From contig PDHQ01000042.1 in the NCBI GenBank assembly GCA_003339415.1, forward strand, positions 124,001 to 188,000: 64,000 bases of DNA, given 5' to 3'. The notes beneath the pieces were generated by a model. That model made no database searches. It was not told where the DNA came from and saw only the letters and a program-made list of their open reading frames with translations. Made by a program: the position numbers and the translations under genes. Source of the DNA: Ophiocordyceps camponoti-saundersi (nom. inval.). Lineage: Eukaryota; Ascomycota; Sordariomycetes; Hypocreales; Ophiocordycipitaceae. Numbering within the stretch: the stretch's first letter is position 1; each line of letters opens with the position of its first letter. This document shows, piece by piece, positions 9,225 through 20,280 of this stretch.

Positions 9225-11483
9225 GATCGGCGTCGACAAGAGAGAGGGACCAGATGCTCGTAGAGATGTCGGAAAATGAGGTGATTTTTGTCGGCGTATG
9301 TGGCCAAGAAGCGGCGTCAAGACCAACGACGGCGAGGAAAAGGGACGAAGAAAAGAAAGAAAGAAAGGAACAAAAAGACCAGCTGTCGACAGTTATATGC
9401 GAGAACAGAGACGATGATGGAAGCGACGACGAGGCCAGCGAGGGACCAACGAGAACCAGCGAGTCGTCCGCTGCGACCAGGGACTTACGTCAGTTAGTAA
9501 GGAAGATCCAGACGAAAGGGCGTGGGTACGTCGTGGAGAGTCGTCCAAGTCGTTAAGAGAGGAGAGAAGCAGGACTTGACAGCTGTAGAGCTGAGCGCGT
9601 TGCTTGAGTGGAAAGGGGTGGGTTTGGGGAGGGGGGAGGGGGTGGGAGAGGAGTGGTGATAACGAAGAGGGGGGGGGGGGGAGAAAATGTACGATGTGAA
9701 AGGAAAGGAAAGAGGAAGAAAAAAATAGAGACGATGGAGGAGAGAGAGAGAGAGCAGGCGAGGCGCTGCTGGGGATTGATGGGATGGTGGGTTTAGGTAC
9801 CTTAGTGGGTCCCGCCCGCGCGAAACCCGGTACCTTGGCGTATGTACTGTCTCAGCGACTCAATACCTGTCCGCGCTAGCTGCACGGACGCTTCTGCCTT
9901 GCGGATGCCTGAGGGTCAAGGTAGAGTTGTGCCAAAGCGGAGCCTGCTAAGTACGACATCCCTTAGTATCCGCGGCAAGTGGACCGATGCCGTCTCAGGT
10001 AGCTGAGTGGGGGCGGGATCGTGGAGATACTTGAGGGGCAAGTATCTCGTTCACGGCTCACTCAGTCTGCACTCTTTGTCGTCGTACGAGTGTTTTGGAG
10101 TGCAAATATGAGAAAGGACGAGAACGTGCGAATAGTAGAGACGGGATGTGTATGTATTGCATCTTCAGCCCAGCACGTGACAGTCATGACCCATCGGGCC
10201 ATCACTGATAGACGGTGATAGTGATCACTGATCACTTACTAAGTTACTGCCTACCACCCACCTACGTATCTATCTACCTATTTACCTGCGATCACGGTGA
10301 TCAGCAACCATGGTTTGTCCACCTACCTAGTTTTTATGTACCTAGGCTAGGTAAGTAAGGACTGACTGTATTTCAAGCTTTAGACGCGCAGCGCGTAAAT
10401 GTACGTACAAAATTACACAAGTACGCATACTGACAGCCACTCAACCTGAGGCCCCCCTCTCTCTTCCTCCCTTTCTCAATACAGAAAAAAAGGCTTAAAG
10501 CCGACTCCAGACTGAAGCCGCTGGCGAAAGGCGGGGACTGTCTAGTAGGCAGACACACGTGTAAGTTCATATATGCCTACCTACCTACTTACCTACCTGC
10601 GACTTATAAATATACATACATACACGTTCCTCTTCCTGGGTGCTCCGTAGGTTGTAACAGTAGGGAGGCAATTTAGAAAGAACTCATTCAAAAAAAAAAG
10701 ACATGTTTGTCGTAGGTGGGTGGACAGTCGTGACTCGTGAGATGGCCCGTGTCAATGACATCTGGCCCAACCGTTTCCCCCACGGGCCATAGCCACGTGA
10801 GAATGCCAAAGACCGGAAGTCCGAAGTCGGGCTCTGCTCCATAAAAGAGTGGTAATGACTCACGTGACTCACGCCACTAGAGGTAGGTACGCACTGCGGA
10901 TTACAGTCTGCAGAAAGAAAAGTCTTCCAACGTCGTCCGTCCATTAGCATAGGGCAAAAACAAAGACTACTCGCATAGCTGCATACTGCTAAGGCACGAG
11001 TATGCATGTAGCCATGTATATATGTACAATTCTTGCATGTCATTGTCATGTCATCTCGGAACCCTTCGCTCCGCCCGTTCATCATGTCTAATTTCGGACA
11101 TAAGATCTGATAACTTTGGCCACTAAACATCTTCATTTTCCCCTCCGCAAGGCCTTTCTGCTAGACCTCTCTGCCAGAGCCGGGCTGCCTTCGCCAAGCC
11201 CCCTGTGCGCGTGCTTGAGTTTTACGTGTACATACATACTCGCAAATGTACGTACGCCTTCAAGGGTCTTCCCCGTACATAGAGGTATGTATAACGATAT
11301 AACACGCCCCTGGAACCGCCGCCGACACTCCCCCCCCCCTCTCTCCTCTTTCATCCCTCTCCTCCCAACGCGCCGCCTCCTCTCCTCTTTTATTAACGGT
11401 CAATCCCTCGCTACTCGCTGTCAGCGCAATTTTTCGAACCCCCTTACGCGACCGTCTCATCTTAAAGCCAACAATTGCCCGCC
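9225..11483. promoter_or_regulatory. Divergent rco-1/ERG3 intergenic region
   Basis: About 2.26 kb separates the two start codons. I see no coding gene. Noted sites: the palindrome AGTGATCACT at 10220-10229 with further GATCAC/GTGATC half-sites to about 10302; CACGTGA at about 10174, 10793 and 10862, the latter two on the ERG3 side; and CCTACCTAG-type words near 10320-10350. A short G run lies near 9670-9680 and the rco-1 leader side is purine-rich, meaning pyrimidine-rich in the rco-1 direction. Regulatory meaning is inference. Confidence 0.5.
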
Positions 11484-12585
11484 ATGGACGTGGTGCTCGA
11501 GCTGACCGACACCTTCATCGCCGACTTCGTCTACGCCTACCTGTTCCCACCACGTCAAGCCCCGTACGATTTTCCTCACTCAGCCAATGGCTCCGATCCG
11601 GCCTTCTCGGCTTGGACATACAAGCCTGCGTCACAGTTTCTACACGTCCAACCAACGCAGGCCGCATACAAGACGTCGCTGCCGCGGGATCATCCATATC
11701 GTCAGCTCGCCACCCTTTTCTTTATTACCTGGTGCGATTTTCCTTATTCCCGACCGCCATACTTTGTCGCTGCGAGCTGACATGGCGTCTTACAGGATCT
11801 TTGGCATCATCGTCTACTTTCTCTTCGCAACGCTCTCCTATTACTTCATCTTCGATAAGCGCACCCTGAACCACCCCAAGTTTATCAGGAACCAGATATG
11901 GCTCGAAATTGTGCAGGCCAACAAGTCGATGCCCGTCATGGCCGTCTTTACCGCTCCTCTCTTCTTCCTCGAGGTTCGCGGCTACGGTCGGCTCTATGAT
12001 ACGACGGACGAGGGGCCAGGTCTGTGGTACAACGTAATGCAATTCCCCCTCTTCCTTCTCTTTACCGACTTCTGCATCTACTGGATCCATCGCTACCTCC
12101 ATCACCCTCGCATTTACAAGCACATCCACAAGCCTCACCACAAATGGATCATGCCCACGCCCTATGCAAGCCACGCCTTTCATCCGCTCGACGGCTTCGC
12201 TCAGTCACTCCCCTATCATTTTTTCCCCTTCATTTTCCCACTGCAGAAGATGGCTTACGTTGTGCTCTTCGTCTTCGTTAACTTCTGGTCTATTCTTATA
12301 CACGACGGAGAATACCTCACCAGCAATCCTGTCGTCAACGGCGCCGCTTGCCACTCGCTACATCACTCCCGCTTCGAGGTCAACTATGGTCAATTCTTCA
12401 CCGCCTTTGACCGACTCGGTGGTACATACAAAATGCCAGAGGCCTGGATGTTTGAGAGGGAGAAGAGGATGTCGCAAAAGCAATGGAAGCAAGAGTCTAA
12501 GACGGTCGACGGCTTTGTCAAGGAAATAGAGGGCGACGACGAGCGCACCTATGGCGCGGAACTGGCTGTCAAGAAGATGAAGTGA
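11484..12585 (+). CDS. erg3: C-5 sterol desaturase (ERG3)
   Basis: Two exons, 11484-11731 and 11796-12585, give 345 residues. The enzyme introduces the C5-C6 double bond into episterol-type Delta7 sterols in late ergosterol synthesis at the ER membrane, using a di-iron centre. The three histidine clusters of the fatty acid hydroxylase family are visible: HRYLHH near 181, HKPHHK near 194 and HSLHHSRF near 269. Hydrophobic segments lie near 70-105, 125-145 and 160-180. The intron (GTGCGA...ACAG) splits the Trp codon before IFGIIVYF, and the first exon has the family N-terminus MDVVLELTDTF. CACGTGA sites upstream may or may not be regulatory. Loss of ERG3 is a known cause of azole tolerance in fungi. 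Length is normal for the family. Confidence 0.96.
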
Positions 12586-12853
12586 AGGAAGAAGAGTAAA
12601 GGAAATGCGCTGCGCGAACCACGTAATAGAAGGGGATGAGATTGCTGTGTGAAGACGGATCGATCGAAGAAAGTCAAGGAAATGCCCTGCAAGGGTGTGG
12701 CGCGTGTGCGCGTGTGTTAATGTTTGTGTGTGTGCCGGTGACTCCAAAGATGTCGAGGGTCGATGTATGTATGTGGATGGCCCTTGATATGACAGAGATG
12801 ACGGAAGCTGGAGAACAAGCCCATCATCTGGACGGATAGGGTCGGTCGAGGGT

Positions 12854-13246
12854 TCAGGAGAAGCTGACGAACTTGGGATCTCGGGGCCGACCGTCCGCGC
12901 CGATGCCATTGGCCTTGAACCGGTTCTCCGTGTAAACCTTGCGAGCCTGGTCAAACGTCATGCGCCTCCGCTTCATGATTTTAAGAATCTCGGCCTTGGC
13001 AGCGTCATCGAGTCCGGCGCGACCATCACCAGCCTCGACGTTTCCGCCCAAGTCAAAGGTATCACTCGTCAAGCCGGCGTCAATGTCGTCGACGAAGCTG
13101 CGCGGCAGCTGCGAGTATAGGTAGCCGGCCCCCGGAAGGCGAATCGCGGGAACATGAGGTCGCCAATGGTCGCGAGTGAGGAAGAGAGCGGTGGCGACTA
13201 TGAAGAGAAAGACGGAGAAGCTGAAGAGAATATATTTGTAGGCCAT
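12854..13246 (-). CDS. DUF2015/UPF0357 family small membrane-anchored protein
   Basis: Single exon, 130 residues. An N-terminal hydrophobic helix (about 4-24) precedes a short linker and the conserved C-terminal block: SDTFDLGGNVEAGDGRAGLD, then ILKIMKRRRMTFDQAR, then GIGADGRPRDPKFVSFS. That arrangement is the fungal DUF2015 (UPF0357) family, which includes yeast YCL012C; its function is unknown. The hydrophobic start suggests a signal anchor in the secretory pathway. It is convergent with ERG3 (268 bp between stops) and divergent from the eL28 gene (503 bp between starts). The start codon is the only one preceding the hydrophobic segment. Confidence 0.88.
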   Translation of the reverse strand: MAYKYILFSFSVFLFIVATALFLTRDHWRPHVPAIRLPGAGYLYSQLPRSFVDDIDAGLTSDTFDLGGNVEAGDGRAGLDDAAKAEILKIMKRRRMTFDQARKVYTENRFKANGIGADGRPRDPKFVSFS

Positions 13247-13749
13247 GGCCGGTCTCAGCGCGCGGTCGCGATCTCTGTATTCTCTGTCGGCAAGACCCTA
13301 AGGCCTGGGAGTAGATACGGCTTGCTTCGTGGCATGCGCATGCGTCGGTGGTGCTGATGCTGACTGCGCTCTGATGAGGGAGCGATTGAAGAGTATGGGA
13401 AGAAAGAAATAAACAGGCTTGCGACAAGTGCGACGACGACGACGACGACGACGATGAGCGAAGCGTCGAGACTCGGGGCTCGGAGTGTCTCGGAATGCGT
13501 GGGTCTTATTGCTAGATGACGAAGATGGTTAGGCGGCTGACGAGCACAGCCACAGTCCGCAGTATAATTGTTGGCTTTTGAGGCATTACTTTTCTCCAGC
13601 CACGGTTAGATCTGGCATCTTATGCGCTAACCGTATTTAGGCAGTTAAGCGAGCCCACACTCGACCGGCCACTAATTCTGGGTTCCAAGCATCACGAAAA
13701 AAAAAACCCACAAAACGACAATCGATCGCACGCATCGTCAACCCTCGCA
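13247..13749. promoter_or_regulatory. Bidirectional promoter, DUF2015 gene and eL28 gene
   Basis: This 503-bp spacer separates divergent start codons and must carry promoter elements for both genes. A CGACGA trinucleotide run lies at about 13431-13454 on the DUF2015 side. An A-run (CACGAAAAAAAAAACC) sits some 50 bases before the eL28 start. No reading frame of note. Confidence 0.6.
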
Positions 13750-14500
13750 ATGGCGCCTATCGAGCACTCAAACGTGTCTGCGGACTTGATCTGGGAGATC
13801 GTCCGTATGTATATACCGACTCGAGCAAATGACGAGACGTACATATGCTAATTACCGCGATGCGATGTCCAGGCAACAACCACTGCTTCCTCTCCAAGAC
13901 CCAGCGCTGTGGCGGCGTTCAGTTCTCGCGGGATCCCCTGAATTTGACCAACAAGAACACCCGCACGGTATGGCAGGAATCGGGAAATTTGAAGAACTTG
14001 GATTGACTGACATGGGGGGCTTTTCTATAGCACGCTGGATTTGTCAACGATAAGGTATGGAGTTTGGCGACATTGAGAGCACAACCAGACCTGTCGAGGG
14101 GGGAAAGCTTACCGACGAATTTGCAGGCCATTGGTGTTATTCCTCACGAAAAGGGCGGCGTCACAGTCATCTCCAAGAAGGTGTCGTGTGCTTCGAAGCC
14201 GGCCAAGTCTCTCAACAAGGTCACCTACGGAGGACACAAGCCTACACGGAAGTGAGTTTTTTTTTTTGGCACAACATCTTCTTCTTCTTGGACCCTCATG
14301 TTGACGGCTTGCTTCCCGAAACGCAAAGAACCTACAGGGCCGTCGCCAACCAGACGGCCAAGCAAGGTTACCGCGCTGACCTGCGAGCCGCCGCTGTCCA
14401 GCGTGTTTCCGCCATCCGCCGATCTCAGCGACCGGTTAAGCCCGAGCCCGAGCGAAAGCTGCGAGGCAACAAGGCCAAGAAGGCTGCCGAGCTGTCGTGA
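13750..14500 (+). CDS. rpl28: 60S ribosomal protein eL28
   Basis: Five exons (13750-13804, 13873-13967, 14031-14054, 14127-14251, 14329-14500) give 156 residues. The order of blocks is that of the L28e family: SADLIWEIVRNNHCFLSK, then FSRDPLNLTNKNTR, HAGFVNDKAIGV, and a Lys/Arg-rich tail with YRADLRAAAVQRVSAIRRSQRP. It is a structural protein of the large ribosomal subunit, near the subunit surface. The third exon is only 24 nt and would be missed by simple ORF calling. The last intron ends in AAAG rather than the usual YAG; the frame and the conserved TYRAVANQTA join require it. Four introns in about 750 bp is typical of fungal ribosomal protein genes. Confidence 0.95.
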
Positions 14501-15032
14501 GCGGGATAGGGGATAGGCGGACGGTTTCATGACTTGCTTACCTACGTACTTGTTACATGAATGGTCGTCGGAATATGAAGTCTTCTACCACCTTCTACTT
14601 TGACGGAACTCGGCGTGCGGAAGAAGATACCTACCAGGCCTTGATGCATTGAGACAGTCTGCGTAGGTCTGTAGAGTGAAGGAGTCTGTACGGATACAGA
14701 CGCAGAGACGGGAATATGCGTACAGTATAGCTGCACAGTATGCAAATGCCTTATAGTAGCTGTTGCAGCTGCTTCGCTTCCTCCGATTGGCTACCCCTCC
14801 CCTGCTGTCACCTCTTTCCAGAGGTTCAAACGCCGAATGCTTCCGTCACCGTCTCTTTCTCGCTCTCACTCTCACTCGCTCTTCCTCCCTCTTCCTCCTC
14901 AAAACCACGTCTCTCTCTCTCTCAACTCTTCACAGAAGCAACGCTCTCCTCTTGAGATTCTTCATCCCTCAAACTGAAGATAGAGAACTTTCATCAACCC
15001 TCAACAATCTGATCTGACCTCGGCCCTTCACC
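14501..15032. other. Intergenic between eL28 and malate dehydrogenase genes
   Basis: The eL28 3' flank is followed by the malate dehydrogenase promoter. A TACGGATA word is at 14689-14696. From about 14840 to 15030 the + strand is pyrimidine-rich (CTCTCACTCT and similar), a usual fungal leader just before a highly expressed gene. No gene seen. Confidence 0.6.
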
Positions 15033-16469
15033 ATGGTTAAAGCTGGTACGACAGACAGCCCCTCCTCTTCCCCTCCTCGACCCCGCATCCACGCCGGTCT
15101 TGGCCGAGCTTCGACTTCCGAGCTGACGGGCGCCCTCTCGCGATGCAGTTGTTGCTGGTGCTTCAGGCGGCATTGGCCAGGTCAGTGAGAGTCTTTTCTT
15201 CTTCCTTCAGTCTCTTGTGAATCCGGCTTGACTGACTGGTTGTCCCCGTAGCCTCTGTCCCTGCTTCTCAAGACATGCCCTCTCATCGACGAGCTCGCTC
15301 TGTATGATGTCGTCAACACCCCCGGTGTTGCCGCCGATCTCTCCCACATCTCGTCCCGCGCCGTGAGTTCGACACCGCACGTGTCTCTGTACTACGGCAC
15401 TTCTTCTGACGTTTTTCCCTTTGTTGGGGGGTGACGTATAGAAAATCTCGGGTTATCTCCCTGCCAATGACGGTGCGAAGACGGCGTTTAAAGATGCAGA
15501 CATCGTCGTCATCCCTGCCGGCATTCCGCGTAAGAAGCTCGTCGCCGACCAGTTCCTGCACTCGCTGATGCCTTGGCCCGTCTCGCAGGCAAGCCTGGCA
15601 TGACCCGCGATGATCTCTTCAACATAAATGCCGGCATCGTCAAGGGCTTGATCGAAACCATCGCCGAAGTGGCTCCGAAAGCATTCATCCTCGTTATTTC
15701 CAACCCCGTCAACTCCACCGTCCCCATCTCTGCAGAGGTTCTCAAGGCCAAGAAGGTCTTCAACCCTCAGCGTCTCTTTGGCGTCACCACGCTCGACATC
15801 GTCCGTGCCGAGACATTTGTCGCCGAAGTCATAGGCCAATCCGATCCCCAAAAGCTCACCGTTCCCGTCGTCGGTGGTCACTCGGGCGAAACCATCGTGC
15901 CGCTCTTCAGCAAGGCGTCTCCTGCTGTCAAGATTCCCGATGACAAGTATGACGAGCTCGTCAAGCGTGTCCAATTCGGTGGCGACGAGGTTGTCAAGGC
16001 CAAGGACGGCGCAGGTTCTGCCACTCTGTCCATGGCTTACGCGGGCTTCCGGTCAGTCACTAGCCGCCGGTGGCGGATACCCAATGAGCTCTTACTAAAT
16101 CGCCCCTTTTAATAGATTTGCCGAGAAACTCCTGCGCGCCGTCAAGGGCGAAAAGAGCCTCGTGGAGCCGAGCTACGTCTATCTCCCTGGTGTTCCGGGA
16201 GGCGACGCCATCGCCAAGGAGACTGGAAGAGACTTCTTCTCCGTTCCGATTGAGTTGGGGGTATGCTTGCTCTTCTTCCTAAGAGGCCCATGTTGGACTA
16301 GCTAACCGTCTTGTTCCCCCCTCTGCAGCCCAACGGTGCCGAGAAAGCCATCAACCCATTGGACGGTGTCACTGAGAAGGAAAAGGCACTTCTGGCCAAG
16401 GCTTCTACGGACCTCCAAGGCAACATTGCCAAGGGTGTCGACTTCGCCCACAACCCGCCCCAAAAGTAA
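15033..16469 (+). CDS. NAD-dependent malate dehydrogenase, cytosolic type
   Basis: Seven exons (15033-15045, 15149-15180, 15252-15362, 15442-15529, 15589-16051, 16116-16260, 16329-16469) give 330 residues. The enzyme interconverts malate and oxaloacetate with NAD. The Rossmann motif GASGGIGQ is at 8-15, the mobile loop [11 protein letters not shown] begins at 80, the LDIVRA motif places Asp151 and Arg154, and the catalytic His179 is in [11 protein letters not shown]. There is no mitochondrial presequence before MVKAVVAG, and the C-terminus NPPQK is not a peroxisomal PTS1 signal, so a cytosolic location is inferred. The first exon is 13 nt, which puts the true start well upstream of the long open frame. 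All joins restore family sequence. Six introns are concentrated at the two ends of the gene. Confidence 0.95.
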
Positions 16470-16852
16470 ATAGTCTCCCGACTCTCCCTGGAAGAGGCTT
16501 GTCAGGAGAGAGGAACTCTGTGGCAGTAGCCGGTAAATGCTAGGCAGAATATACGTCGAGGCCTGAGTTGCTGATGGTATGCTCTTTTCCTAGGCTGTGA
16601 CGTGATATGCCGGTATGCCAGCAGCCACCGACGGTGCCCGCGGCCTCAGCTGTAGATCTTTGCGACCAGCAATGTGCCTGTCTTTTGTCCCACCCGGGAG
16701 CGGATGCAAAGGTGGCGAGTCAGAGGATGAAAGCTGTTGGCCGGCTTCATGGCAAGGACGGAGAGTCGTAGTGCCGCAACCATAGCAATAAAGCGTCACG
16801 CTCTCGTCGATGGACGGCCGGCAATGATTGTTTCTTTTCGTACTCGCCCTGG
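16470..16852. other. Convergent intergenic, malate dehydrogenase and TRS33
   Basis: A 383-bp spacer between two stop codons. I see no repeat or reading frame of note; it should hold polyadenylation signals for both genes. Confidence 0.6.
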
Positions 16853-17697
16853 CTATGCCTTTGCGGGAAGTGTCTTGATCTGAAAGACGGCGGCCGGCAG
16901 GCTGATGATCTCCGCCTGAACGACCGTCTCCATACCCAAGGCAGCCAGGGAGCCCCGAACGATGCCGCATGGAAACCAGAGAAACTTGGGCGCGGCATGA
17001 GCGATAATTGGGAATTGAGGGGGAGACGATGTTCCTTCTTTGTAACGTACCGGCTGCGCTCGGATGACAGCTTGGCCGCCAGCCTCGGTGCTCATTCTCG
17101 AAAAGGGACGAAAAATGTTGTCTGTCAAGACGTAGACTCCCTGTTTGAAGAGTGAGTGTTTGTTGCGCGTTATTCGTGTATGGCAGGTAGCAGACAGACG
17201 AAGCGGGGATTTCAAGGGTTAGCTTACGCGATGATTGGTCTTGAGGTTATCAATGTTCTTTCCGAAGACGAGGGACCATATATCCTTGCAGAGGAACTTG
17301 ATTATATCGAGCGCGCCGTTGAATCGGGGACGATCTTTGGAGAAGCTTGAAAAAGTGAGCAGCCTTTTCCTTTCCAGTTTTCCCCTTTTGTGCACCTCGA
17401 TGGACAAAAGTAGAAGGCTCACCGCTCAACGAGACCCTGTCCAACACGATATCCCAAAGCCTCGAGTCTGAAATGCGCCGCTTCCGATCTTTCCTCTTCT
17501 TCTTCCTCTTCCGCTTCCTCTTTCGAAGCTGAGGCTGATGCTGTGCCGACAAGGGAGAATGGTCTTCGCCTTTCGGAGCTGAGCCTTTTCGCGAGCGGGA
17601 CCATTTCTATTAGGAGGAAGTCGAAGCAGGATGTTGAGACGAAGGTTGCTGATGGGTCGCTTGCGTTGTACGGTGGCATTACCGGTTCGAGAGACAT
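16853..17697 (-). CDS. trs33: TRAPP complex subunit TRS33 (TRAPPC6 family)
   Basis: Three exons (17697-17423, 17345-17228, 17140-16853) encode 226 residues. The Bet3-like fold signature is clear: FSKDRPRFNGALDIIKFLCKD, then LKTNHRGVYVLTDNIFRPFSRM, then FLWFPCGIVRGSLAALG and the end of the domain at ISLPAAVFQIKT. TRAPP complexes are Rab exchange factors and tethers acting at the ER-Golgi and late Golgi. The N-terminal part has an inserted Glu-rich stretch (about 58-70). The first intron ends in CAAG and the second in ACAG; both joins are supported by the conserved blocks. The start MSLEPVMPPYN is the first ATG in frame. Confidence 0.92.
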
Positions 17698-18673
17698 TTT
17701 TGAGGGTGGAGAAGATGTGACTTCTTGTGTTGATTGATTGACGGTTTTCGGTTCTCTGATGGTACAGTGGGAGATGGTGGTGAGATCGTAGATGGGGAGT
17801 AAAGGTAGACAGGTGGGCGCTGGGTGGGTGATGAGATGTTGTTACTATCTTGGTAATGATGTTGTCTGGTGGAAGAGTGATTACGTACACACCCTCTTAT
17901 CAACCCCGATTGCCAGGGCATCGAATGAAAGACCAGGCTGAAGAAAAGAGGCTTCCCTTGCTGATACTGATATCTTCCATCTGTGACTTCTCATTGCCTT
18001 TCATTCTCGTATGATCGCTTGTTCTTTTCGGATGGGAGTTCTTGACTTTGCATATATTGCTACGCATATAAAGGGTTCGAGGCTGCTCCGGTCTGCGGCG
18101 TTACAGAAATGGATTCACTCGCCTTCACGGATCCAACCCTTCGTCTCTTCTATCCGATTGTCGATTCCGCTCGTCGACTTGAAAAGCCAATACGTCGCCT
18201 CAGCGAATTATAATCTACATACGGATTACATATATACAGACGCCCTTGAAGCCATCGCGAAGCCTCGTCCTAGAGGAAAAGCGAAGCTTACTCAGCGCCG
18301 AGCGATGAATCCGGGCGGGGCCGGGCTTAGTCCGATCAGTGCCCGGGACATAAGATGTCTTAGATGCCTCGAAATTCCGTGCGGCGAGAAGTTAGCTGTG
18401 CAAAGCGAGGCCGACCTGACGAATTATAGACCCGGACGGAAACCCACACCCTTGCAGAAATATATTTACTATCAGACAAAGCTGCGCTGAAGCATGAAGC
18501 ACCTACTAGGTGGTAGATAGCAGGCGGGTATCAGATGGAAGTTGAGGCTTGTATCTGCCAAGCAACCTCCTTCCCACCAGGCTATCAAGGTATTGAGCGG
18601 CCGTCTCGAGACTTCATGGATGTATGTATGTACATACATAGGTACATACATGCATGCAGTAAAACACTCGAGT
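17698..18673. other. Intergenic between TRS33 start and DUF2423 gene end
   Basis: It should contain the TRS33 promoter. A 159-codon open frame at 18011-18490 has no recognisable domain, no supported introns and an atypical composition, so I do not call it. Short ATGTATGTACATACATA-type repeats lie at about 18618-18655. Confidence 0.55.
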
Positions 18674-19204
18674 CTAGGAGCTTGTGCTCTTCTTCTTCTT
18701 CTTCCTCGCTGCCACCCTATCGCTGTATTTGGTAAAGACAATGGAGCTCTTCTTACTCCTCCTCTTCTCCACGCGTTTCTTGCCGTCCCGTCGCGGCCTC
18801 GACGGCTCCTTGACGTCAACGTCCATGGCTATAGTGTGCGTCAATAATGGAACCTATTCGTGAATAGAAGAGCCGTCGTAAGCCACTCACCCGTCTCGCC
18901 GTTCTCAGCTTTCCCCTCGGCTTCGATATCGTCGCTCTCCATAGCGTCCTCGTCGTGTTTTGCTACCAAGGTGTGAGTCATGTCTGTCTAGCGCAAATCT
19001 CAGGTAGAGATATATATCAGGGTGAAACTCACGCTCCGTCTCCATTACAACGTCTGCGCTGGGCTCGGGTTTAGGCTGTCTCGCCACCTCGAGCAGTTTG
19101 GCTGATAGACGCTCATTTCGGGCGAGCTCTGCTGGGCCGTAGATGGAGACGGCCTTGCGCCGGTTGTTCTCCTTCTTGACGCTGGCTCGGGAGCTCTTTG
19201 CCAT
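18674..19204 (-). CDS. Small basic DUF2423 family protein (YBL028C-like)
   Basis: Three exons (19204-19033, 18962-18891, 18828-18674) give 132 residues. The N-terminus MAKSSRASVKKENNRRK, then GPAELARNERLSAKLLEVA, is the DUF2423 pattern. The middle is acidic (KHDEDAMESDDIEAEG) and the tail is strongly basic, with SKKSSIVFTKYSDR followed by a poly-Lys run. Yeast YBL028C is a nucleolar protein linked to pre-ribosomes; a ribosome-assembly role here is inference. Donors are GTGAGT in both introns; the frame is open through all three exons and ends at TAG. The last two exons are short and lie outside the first open frame, so simple ORF calling would miss the basic tail. Divergent from the SUMO ligase gene. 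Confidence 0.85.
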
Positions 19205-20280
19205 CTGTGCATGCGAGTCTTGTCTGTCTGGCCTTGAGAGCAGGTGAGTGGTACGTCTAGGAAAGGGTATCCGTGTGGTATCAGGACAAGAGTGAAGCCT
19301 TGTCGCTGCCGTTGTTTATGGTGTTGCTCCCTGTGTTTTAGTAGGTAGGTACATACACAACACAAGCTCATGTGATCTGATGAGAGAGTTGGACGAGCCT
19401 TTTTTTTCTCTTTCCCTTTTAGCCTTCGAGTGGGCGGCCATTGTGGCGTGCACTTGTGGCGCAGCCACCCCCTCCTCCCCGTCAGTGTGACGCTCAGAGG
19501 CTGGGTTCCCCCGGATTAAACTCGGCCAGTTCCATTCCTACATGCTTCCTCCCGAGATGGACGAGATGCTTCCTAACCGTAATCAACTGCGAACAACCTT
19601 TCTACCCATCACCAACCTACCGACGAACGCCATCATTCTCTTCTACCAATACCAATATAAAATTATACGCTCCTTATAGAGGTACAGAGGGGACGCTTAT
19701 CCGAAAGTGCCCAAGCTGGGTGCTTCACTTCCTACCTACTCGGCACTCACGCAAACGTATCGTCACCTTTTTTTTTTACCCGAACCCCATTTGATACACG
19801 ATTTCCCACCCCCTCGCCACCAAACACTCTGGATACCGATCGAGCATCCCCGTCGCTATCGCGCGTCTCGTATATCGCCTCAACTTCTCGTCTGTTTGGT
19901 GCACGTCCCTCCTAAAAGCCCGTCTCGCGCCTTGATGCCTTCAGAGGACCATCGACACTGCCGTCGCCGCCGCTGCCGTCATCGCGTCACTTATCACATC
20001 GAACGCTCGACCGAAAATCATCAGGCTGAGTTGCAGCCTCTTGCAGCCGCTGCCGGCCCGGCTGCCACCACTCAGGGCCAGTTCGGGTCGCCCCGTCGTC
20101 TCTCAGAAGCGTTATTCTTCGCCAGCTGATCCGGCCAGCTGCGTTTCGCCCCCAACCAGACGCCCATCCTTTGGCTTCGCATCGTCCTTAGTCTCTCTCC
20201 AAAGCCAAGGCTGAGCTGTCTCCTCCGTTGCGCCTTTCTTCCTCACATACTACCGGATCACACACCTGCCGTTGTTTGTT
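19205..20280. promoter_or_regulatory. Divergent promoter region, DUF2423 gene and SUMO ligase
   Basis: This 1,076-bp spacer lies between divergent starts. The right half (about 19800-20270) is C-rich and pyrimidine-rich, the usual leader form here. Open frames across it are proline/arginine-rich and lack any recognisable domain. Confidence 0.55.

Noticed and set aside
18011..18490. 159-codon plus-strand frame
   Set aside because: No domain, no conserved pattern and no leader typical of the genes here; kept as a weak possibility only.
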